In this document: positions 56,477-64,000 of the stretch, in pieces
Numbering within the stretch: the stretch's first letter is position 1
Layout: each line of letters opens with the position of its first letter
NCBI GenBank assembly: GCA_036874045.1
Contig: CM072339.1
Location: 11,539,501-11,603,500 of the forward strand
Direction of reading: 5' to 3'
Origin: Cymodocea nodosa
Lineage: Eukaryota > Streptophyta > Magnoliopsida > Alismatales > Cymodoceaceae
DNA: 64,000 bases
Notes under the pieces: generated by a model
What the model saw: only the letters and a program-made list of their open reading frames with translations
What the model was told of the DNA's origin: nothing
Database searches by the model: none
Position numbers and translations under genes: made by a program

Positions 56477-57615
56477 TTAAGAACATGATTGGAAAGCAGA
56501 CACAAATGGAATAAATGTATCAGTCCAAGCAAACTTTTTAGGCATAGTTCTTCTTGCTATTAATTTTGTTTTAATGTAGTTCTTATTCCTTCTTAATTTG
56601 TAAACATGCAATATATTATAAATTCCAAATACGAGTGTATTACCATTAATGATATATAATGTAGAAAGGGATCCTTTTTGGTTCCAGGGTAATGTAGCAG
56701 TTTCTATTTCTACATCTATTTCAATATACTCCTCTTCCCACTTCCATTCATTCATGTCTTCCATAATCCATATTTGAAATTTCATCAGTTCATCCCACCA
56801 TCTTATCAGACATAAAGTAGGATCATCTTCTTCATTATACCACATTCCTATTTGAATTTCATTAAATTCTGCAAATGGTGGTTTAGCTATTTCACTCGGT
56901 ACAGGTAAAATTTCTATATAATCATCATAACTGTCTATGCTCACTATGTATAAATCAGATCTATGTGCTATTGATATCTCTATGACTAAATATATATATC
57001 CGTCAAGTATGACATGTGTTTGGTTAATTAATGATTTCTGTCCTAGATATATTATAATGTTTTCATTCCAAGATCTGTTTAGAAAATTATACACACTTAA
57101 GCGTAAATCTTCACCCCAATTTCCTGTAGGTCTCCAATAATATAATTTTTTAGGAATCGCAAAATTTTTATCAGAAAATATTAAAGTTGACCCACAATTT
57201 TTAGTTGGTGCTTCAAATATATTAGGTCTTCCTATATTCCATTCTTCTCCCGTTATAGGATTTCGTATCAAAATATCAGGTAATATTAAACTTGCATACC
57301 TTGGTTTCGTCTTGTATATGATTAATCCTTCATCTATCCCCGTAATATGATTTATTCCTTCTAATGCATTGGGTGGAATTCCAGTAGTTTCTTCCATAGC
57401 CAGATATTCATGGGTATTTGAACTACGATTAAATGACCTCCATATGAATCCATCTTTAATCTTAGTCATTTGTGTAGCTTGTAGTCCCTGAAAATATTTT
57501 CTTCAATACAATCTTTAATTTCCTTTGATACACAATACAGCCTGCACAGATCTTTAGCTGACAAATTACTTAATACTTCTCTTAGTGCATCCAATGGTAA
57601 TTGCATCAATTCCAT
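56477..57615 (-). pseudogene. F-box/F-box-associated protein carried by G2
   Basis: ATG at 57615 on the minus strand; the ORF is 1139 bases against 1140 in G1. A single base is missing in the A run at about 57491-57503 (four A where G1 has five), which puts the F-box out of frame with the rest. From 57469 the remaining 330 codons are open to the stop, with Trp where G1 has a stop (PTGNWGEDLRL). F-box residues LPLDA .. VLSNLSAKDLCR and CVSKEIKDCIEE are clear. G1 and G2 carry different single lesions, so their common source had an open F-box frame. Confidence 0.9.
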
Positions 57616-57803
57616 TTGTCGATTCTGTATAACACAAACAAAAATTTAGCAGAGACAAAAATTAACATAACTACTGCACACCCTCATGGAGTTAAGGCAT
57701 AACTCAACGGACTAAGTTTGTTGAGTTAAAAATTAACTCTACGATACTATTAACTAAAAATAAAACATATATGCATACAGATAGTTGCTTCAAATATGCT
57801 GCT

Positions 57804-59329
57804 TCATTCAACTGCCCTCTTAGAAGAGGTTTCAATTTCATTAACCATTCTATTGAAAGGATTAGGTATAGCTTGTATTGGCAATCCTCTAGTAGGTCTA
57901 ACTTCCATTGGTTCCTTCTGTCTAAGTGATATATTTCTATTCTAATTTTGAATTGCAGCATTTCCAAATATAAATTCTAGACGATTGTGTACTTGTTGGA
58001 TTATTTTTTCTAATTTCTCTATTCTAACTCCTTGTTCAATTAATACTTCATAACTTATGTTCTTCTTATTTATATTTTCTCCTCCCTGGAAATTGTTGTT
58101 TCTCCAAGATAAATTCGGGTGATTTCTCCAATTAGGATTATAAGAATTTCCCAAGTTATCTCTCTAGTTTCTAGCATAAATAATATCTAAGTCATTTATA
58201 TTTGTATTCTTTTCTGCTAGCTTTTGATTTAATGATAATTCTTCTATTTTCTTTGTTAATTCATTTAATTTCACCTCAAGCATAGTATTGGAATCTATTT
58301 CATCCATTCCTCTTGGCAATATTGTTTTATCTGCAATAGCTTCAGCCGAATTTTCCCACTATGCAGTTCTTTTTGCAAAGTTTTCTAAATATGCCCATGC
58401 TTCTTCACTACATAATTTTAAAAATCCATTTTGACAAGTAGATTTTAATAAAGATTTCGTTGAAACATCTATGCCTTCATAAATTATACCTATTAATTGT
58501 GCTTTACTCATTGCATGATGTGGACATTGAGTCAGTAAATCTTTAAATCTTTCAAAATATTTCCAAAATGGTTCACCTTATTTTTGGCTACACATTAATA
58601 TTTCCTTCTTCTTTTTAATCGTTTGATGTGTCGAATAATATTTTCTAGAAAAACAGAGCAAAATTTAGTCCATGTAGAAATTGAATTAAGCAATAGAGTA
58701 TATAACCATCTTTTAGCTGTGTCTTTTAAAGAAAAAGGGATATATCAAAGTTTAATAGCATCTATACTCATGTTCGGCATTTTCATCATTTGACAAACTT
58801 CGTTAAATTCTCTAAGGAAATAATAGGCATCCTCTCTTTCTAATCCATGAAAATGTGGTAATTGACTAATATAATTAGATTTCAGTTCAAACCTATCTCC
58901 TTCAAAGTTTGGCAATCGAATACATGAAGGTTCATCAATTAATTCAGGATACAGAATTTCTCCTAATGGTTTTTCTACTAGAGTAGCCATCTCTACGTTC
59001 TCTTTTAAAGAAAGGTTAGCTACACCCCAAAGAATTTCGTTAAAGTTCAGTTCAGAAAATTTTTCAGTACTCCTCTGCAATGAAAATTCCTAGGTAGGTG
59101 TTCTTACTAATCGTTTAGTGCTAGGAGAACGAGTCCATGTGCTCATAAATAAATAGCAGAAGATTGATTACATACCAGTCTGAAGCTTTCCATTCTATAA
59201 ATATTTGTTGTCGGATGAAGTTGAATCAACTACTTCTTCTTCTAGTTCCTCCAATGCTTTCTCCTTACTTTTAAAAGTGCTGGTAACTCGTAAATAACAT
59301 TCTGTTTCATATATATACTACGCATCCAT
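57804..59329 (-). pseudogene. gag: G2 capsid-type gag with the same putative intron
   Basis: Exon 1 starts with ATG at 59329 but has TAG as fourth codon (CAG in G1). The intron 59175 to 59073 is 103 bases, GTATGT to TTGCAGAG as in G1, and joins W in frame to STEKFSELNF. The gag frame is open to 58745, then has stops and frame changes until the NPNWRNHPNLSW block (58150-58115), which is intact here. It ends SSKRAVE-stop at 57804. There is no zinc knuckle in G2 gag either. Confidence 0.83.
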
Positions 59330-60093
59330 AAAGTGAATAAATCTCATTGCAAGAACGTGTCTTGCAACATGCATCGTGGTTCCTATTTTTATGTGTACGT
59401 GTACCACTACTAATTTCAAATTTTGGTAATCGCTAAATCGATGAAGTTTCGTTCGTGGTTAGAAGAATAACCGTTCTGCTTAATCCACGAACTAACCTCG
59501 TTGAGTTACATATTACTCAACGGAACACAGTCGGTTACTGTTGCTAACTCCACGGACTAACTTCGTTGAGTTACAGATAACTCAACGGAGTGACCTTATA
59601 TTATATTACTGACCTTGTGGAGTTACGGTTAACTCAATGGACTTGCTTCGTTGAGTTAACACTTGGCAACTACTAAGTTTTACTCTCGTAAGTTCCTCTT
59701 TGTTCTTATTTTCTTTGTTTATTCTGCTAACTGACATAAAGTTAAATCTATGTCATTAATGCATCATTTTGATTCAAATTCATTTAAATCTAAATTTTAT
59801 ATAAATATTTAACTTGTAGGTCATTTTATGTTATGTAGAATTTACATTTTACCTTATAACATGCAGAAATTTTTAAGTAGTTATCCTATCATTCAGTAAA
59901 TTGTAAATCTGTTACATATTCATTCATAAAGTTCCATAAATTACATAATATTCAATAAATTCCATTCATTTCACATCCAAACACGTATGAAAATTGCATC
60001 TGAAAAATTTACATTCATTAATATGAATCAATTACAATACAAGTACACTATACAATTTCATACAATTTTACACAAGTAGACGAACAATACAAT
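59330..60093 (-). other. G2 noncoding spacer with stem-loops
   Basis: This is the counterpart of 21893-22662. Four GTTGAGTTA/TAACTCAAC stem-loops lie at 59490-59660. No gene seen. Confidence 0.6.
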
Positions 60094-62265
60094 TTAATCT
60101 TTATGCCTAAGTTCATCTACTTCCTTTTGGAGTTTTTCTAATTGCTGCTCTAATTGATTTATCCTCTCTACTGCTCTTGCAATTTCTCCAGAAGGTACAG
60201 CTAATTCTGCAGCTACAAAATTTCTGTATTCTTTCACTGAAATGGTTCTAGATCTGATCCTTTTTGATGTCCATTTAGTGAAATCAATACAATCCACCAT
60301 CAACAGTGGAATCAAATCTCCATAAAATAATTTCTTCTTCATTGTTTTCAGCTTGGAGATAAAAACTGCAGACCAATTTATTTGGATCTTATTTACAACT
60401 GCATACGTCGCCCATTTGACAAATTGACTTAATTCTATGTCATGGCCCTGTCGTTGATAGACATTCTTAATCAGAATGTTAGCTACCATGTGTGCTTTAC
60501 CATTTAAATGCTTCAATCAGTTTAATAATGGCACACTAGGATTGATAGCTAAACAATCCTTAATTTGCTGCTCAGTTCATTCAACTGTAGTTGTATCTTC
60601 CAAACTTTTTGTTCCTTCATTCTTTAAACCAAATATGTTGTGGAGAGGCTCTGGTGTTATCTGTACATCAGCTTCCTCCACGTTTGAAATTAATCCTCCT
60701 TCTCTTTCTCTCAAATTTGCATAGAAACAGGGCACTAAATTTTCATATACTGCATGCCCTCTTTCTTGAGATATAAATTGCAGTAGACCTTGGAATTCAA
60801 ATAGATCTTTGATTTCTTGGTATTTGGTATAAGCTTCCTGACTACAAAAATGTACTTCATTCAAAATTATTGTTTCAATCGGGTCAGGAAGGTGACTTTG
60901 TTGCTCTAGAGGGGTTTGTACTTGTTCTTCCTCTAGCATAGGTTGCATTTGGACATTCTCTTCAGATTCCTGAATTTTTGCTTTTTCTTTTGTTTATGGT
61001 GGTGAGCCGACAGAACTCTCCACTCTATCTTGAATTCTTTCCATAATTTGCTGAAGAGTTTCTTGCTCTTCAATGGAATCTATGAAATTATTTTTGTCTA
61101 AATGGCTTCTTTCAGCCTCTTCATTTTCTGCTCTTTCTTCTTCCTCCTAACTACCAATCTGTTCTGTTATTGTTCTTTCTGATTTTGTAACAGATTGGGA
61201 TGGAGTCACGGGCAATTCAGTTTCTGCCCTAATTTCTGTTTCTTCTTGTACAGGCTGCAAACTAATTTCAGCCTGATTTTTTTCTTTTCTTTGCTCCTCC
61301 TGATCCTCCTCAGATTCGGATAGCAAGTTAATAAAAATCTGCTCCATAGGCCCTGTAAAAATTGGTACTTCAGATTTAATTTCTTCATATTCAAGCGCTT
61401 TTTCTTTTCCTTTCTTTTTTCTAATTAGTTGTGTCTGTTCTTCCTCTTCATCTTCTAAAATTAAATCTACAAAAATAGGCTCTACAGGCCTTCGAGCCAT
61501 AGGTACTGGCTCTTCCTGTTTAATTCTTCCAATAATTGCTAGTCTCGAAGGACCAGCTTCAGCTTCTTTTGCAGCATATCTAATAGCAGTTCTGGCAGTA
61601 GCTTCTTGATGCTGTTCCACTTTAATTTTATATTGGGCTTTCAACTCTTCTGCAGCCCTCTTTTTGTACAGTGCATTAAACACCAGGTGTGCTTTAGCCA
61701 CTACCAAATCTTCTGATTCTCCTTGGTTTTTTCCAACTTGAACCAGTTCTACAAATTTTCTTATTTCTTCTTCAATCGAAGGCCTCATCATTTCTGCTCG
61801 TGCCAATGGCTTAAATGGTGGAACTGAAGGTCCAGACTACTACTCCTCAGGAACATGTCTTTCAGCAGTTGGTTCCTCTCGTTCTTTAGTTGCCTCTTCA
61901 TTTTCTTTCCTTTCTTGCTCCCAGATCGCCCATTTAGCTCGTCTACAGATTCGTTTTTTAAACCAGAGCCGGGACTTATGCTGGATTAATTCTAGGGCAA
62001 CTTCATTACTTGGCCTTATTTATCTTTCCTTGCTTACAGCTATTTCTATTGCTATTCTGATTCGTGTTTCCATTATTTGAGGTATTTGTATACCCATATC
62101 TACTAAATCTCTTCTAAACTTGAAAAGTTCTGATTCTACCTTTTGTAGCTCTTTCACTCTTGTCGTATTTCTGATCTTCTGCCTCGTGTGCCACTCTTTT
62201 GATTCCTTCAGAAATTCTGATGTATTAACAGCATCTTCCCAGAATTTAGGCGTCATCTTCCTCAT
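60094..62265 (-). pseudogene. G2 coiled-coil ORF in env position
   Basis: ATG at 62265 (MRKMTPKFWEDAVN). Long open stretches (62286-62020, 61806-61147, 60948-60577, 60516-60094) are separated by stops, including the TAG TAG at about 61838-61843 shared with G1 and a TGA at about 60577 where G1 has TAG. The C-terminal domain shows LFEFQGLLQFIS, LVPCFYANLRE, EADVQITPEPLHNIFGL and FVKWATYAVVNKI. Several Gln codons here are stops in G1. About 35 codons near 60830 (RGYDIIYSRPVNWDGMQ in G1) are missing. Confidence 0.82.
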
Positions 62266-62339
62266 CGTGGAGTTACACAACAACACGGAATCACTCTGAT
62301 TTCTACTGTTCTAGATTCTAAATGATTTGTCGGATAATG

Positions 62340-62857
62340 CCCTCAAAACCCTAGGTTTTAGTTTAAATAAGCCCTAAGTTTAGGCGGGTAATCGGGTCAT
62401 TTCCTGAACCAACTATTACTATTTTATCCGCAATCTTAGCTACAGTACTCTGTTGAGTTACAGTTAACTCAACGGAATAAGCTCATTGACTAACTCAAGA
62501 CTTAACGGAGTAAGCTCATTGAGTTAAGCGAAACTCAACGGACTTCCCGTACAAGCAAATATAATAATAAAAATATTACAGAGAATAGTTTTTCTATTTT
62601 TTTACCGGTTTAACTGATACTATGTTTCGGTCAAACCTAAATATTTTTTATTTTTTTTATTTTTCTTTCGATTGAACTAATACTATGTTTCGGTAAAACC
62701 ATTATTTTTTCTAAAAATTAATATACAATTTTTTTAATGTTCCGGTCATACCGATGGATCCAATCGGTTGAACCACAACTATTTTTATGTTTTATATATA
62801 TTTTTAATATTATTATTATTTTTATATATATATATAAACATAAAAACCGATTTCTTA
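62340..62857 (-). promoter_or_regulatory. G2 inter-ORF region
   Basis: The TATA-like TTTAAATA (62361-62369 area) and CTCAACGGA-type stem-loops (62450-62545) are kept. There are three ACCGAA..TCGGTT units (62600-62780) against five in G1, and a short TA run (62820-62836). Confidence 0.5.
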
Positions 62858-64000
62858 CTAAGTAAAGCTCGAGTAGTCCTCTACTTTAACTTCTTCTATA
62901 ATTCCAAAGGAGCTTTTTGGTGTTTTCAGAATAGGTTTAAGTCTTTGTCCATTTACTTTAAATATATTCTGATTTTTAGGATTTTCAATTTCAATAGCTC
63001 CATAAACATAAACATTTCGAACTATGTAAAGTCCTGCCCATCTAGATCTTAATTTTCCTAGATGGTTATGGAGTCTATCCATATAAAGATATACTTCTTG
63101 TCCTATTTCAAAGCTTTTAGGAATAATTTTTCTATCATACCAGAATTTAATTTTCTCTTTTTCTCTTATAGTCTTCGAATAAGCTTCATTTCTAAATTCT
63201 TCTAATTCAATTAGTTGCATTTTCCTATTTTCAGCAGCTTGATTTAAATTAGTGTTTAGAGTTTTTAATGCCCAATAAGCTTTATGTTCTATTTCAGCAA
63301 GTAAATGATAACTTTTTCCATATACTAGCCTAAAAGGTGGCATACCTAAGCTCATTTTATAAGCAGTTCTATAAGCCCAAAGTGCATCTATCAATCTATT
63401 AGCCCAATCTGTCCTAGTAGGATTTACTACTTTTTCTAAGATTAATTTAATTTATTTGTTTGCACTTTCTACTTGTCCACTTGTTTGCGGATGATATGAT
63501 TTTGCAATTTTGTGGTTTACTCCATATTTCTTCATTAAGGCTTCAAAACTTCTATTACAAAAATGAGTTCCTCTATCATTGATAATAGCTTTAGGTATTC
63601 CAAATCTGGCAAATATATTTGTTCTTATAAATTGTATTACCACTTTGTTATCATTAGTTTTTGTAGGAATAGCTTCTATCCATTTAGATACATAATCCAC
63701 CACCAACAATATGTAATTAAATTGATTAGACATAGGAAATGGACCCATAAAATCTATTCCCCACACATCAAAGATTTCAACCTCAACAATAGGATTAAGA
63801 GGCATCATATTCCTCCTTAATATTCTTCCTATTTGTTGACATCTTAAACAACTTAAGCAATATTTATGAGCATCTTTGAATAGTGTTGGCCAATAAAATC
63901 CACATTGCAGAATTTTTGCAGTAGTTTTCCTTGAACCAAAATGCCCTCCACAAGCTTGGTCATGACAGAAAGACAATATGCTCGGATATTCAATTTCTGG
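62858..64000 (-). pseudogene. pol: G2 integrase
   Basis: From the window edge leftward: [14 protein letters not shown] and CLSCLRCQQ (zinc finger), GIDFMGPF, INDRGTHFCN (the Asp kept, Ser changed to Asn), SGQVESANK and then a stop at about 63452 (CAA to TAA). Then ALWAYRTAYKMSLGMPPFRLVYG to SSFT-stop at 62858. It matches G1 17840-18973. The RT and earlier parts lie beyond 64000. Confidence 0.92.

Larger units (their letters stand above)
40582..64000 (+). mobile_element. Copia element C (SIRE-like); 3' end outside the window
   Basis: A plus-strand Copia with a 5' LTR, initiator-Met primer site, gag, protease, integrase, RT and RNase H, followed by a 3' noncoding module and an env-position ORF. 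The LTR at 50841-52373 is not its 3' LTR, since that copy has its own AGATC duplication and splits an ORF cleanly. G2 is inserted in the same ORF at 52491/52492, so C's 3' part should lie right of 64000. An alternative is that C ends near 48990 and a different element follows. The order pol then second ORF fits SIRE-type Copia elements. Confidence 0.7.
52492..64000 (-). mobile_element. Gypsy G2, second F-box-carrying copy, 5' end outside the window
   Basis: A minus-strand copy of the G1 family. Leftward from the window edge it shows integrase, env-position ORF, gag, F-box gene, 3' module, polypurine tract and 3' LTR, the same order as G1. It differs from G1 by its insertion site, orientation and LTR structure, so it is a separate insertion. 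The left flank is AGGCC; its target duplication cannot be checked. Its lesions mostly differ from those of G1. Confidence 0.93.

Overview
The window is AT-rich plant nuclear DNA, almost wholly nested LTR retrotransposons. The evidence is Copia elements with initiator-Met primer sites, Gypsy elements of Athila type (tRNA-Asp primer site, DLGA protease, NPxWRNHPNxSW gag motif), and plant-type F-box-associated sequence. It looks like a repeat-rich angiosperm, probably a eudicot. I cannot name the species. I saw no tRNA or rRNA gene and no CRISPR array. One small ORF at 32029-32340 is the only candidate non-transposon gene.

Layout. Copia B (minus strand) runs from the left edge to 29760. Copia A (649-8762, TSD ATGAG) is inserted in its integrase, and A's left LTR holds a 2.2 kb solo LTR (1071-3253, TSD GGCGG). 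Gypsy G1 (12380-29161, plus strand, TSD ACTAC) is inserted in B's 5' LTR. From 29761 to 32934 there is an LTR-like AT-rich stretch with a 67-68 bp tandem array, then the only apparently unique DNA. From 32935 to 40581 lie fragments of at least six elements. Copia C (plus strand) starts at 40582 inside a Gypsy fragment (G3). C holds a solo LTR (50841-52373, TSD AGATC) and a second Gypsy copy, G2 (minus strand, 52492 to the right edge). C's own 3' LTR is not in the window.

The most interesting system is the G1/G2 Gypsy family. Its coding order is abnormal. Behind the primer site comes a zinc-knuckle plus protease ORF, then RT-RNase H-integrase and a coiled-coil/env-position ORF. Only after these comes the capsid-type gag, which lacks a zinc knuckle and begins behind a conserved 103-nt putative intron. 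Last comes an intronless F-box/F-box-associated protein of about 379 codons. G1 and G2 sit at different sites and share this order over the part both show, so it belongs to the family. A third F-box tail lies at 38449-38544.

A second theme is sequence shared between superfamilies. A 57-bp block in the Gypsy LTR matches a Copia C-family LTR at 56 of 57 positions. A roughly 1 kb 3' noncoding module follows both the Gypsy F-box gene and the Copia C pol gene. Short palindromic stem-loops recur in LTRs of unrelated elements.

Nearly all coding regions are broken. Most stops that can be compared between copies are C-to-T or G-to-A changes, as expected from decay of methylated cytosine. G1 and G2 share some stops that fragment G3 lacks, which suggests their common source was already defective in that ORF. 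All calls come from reading by eye; no alignment or database search was run.
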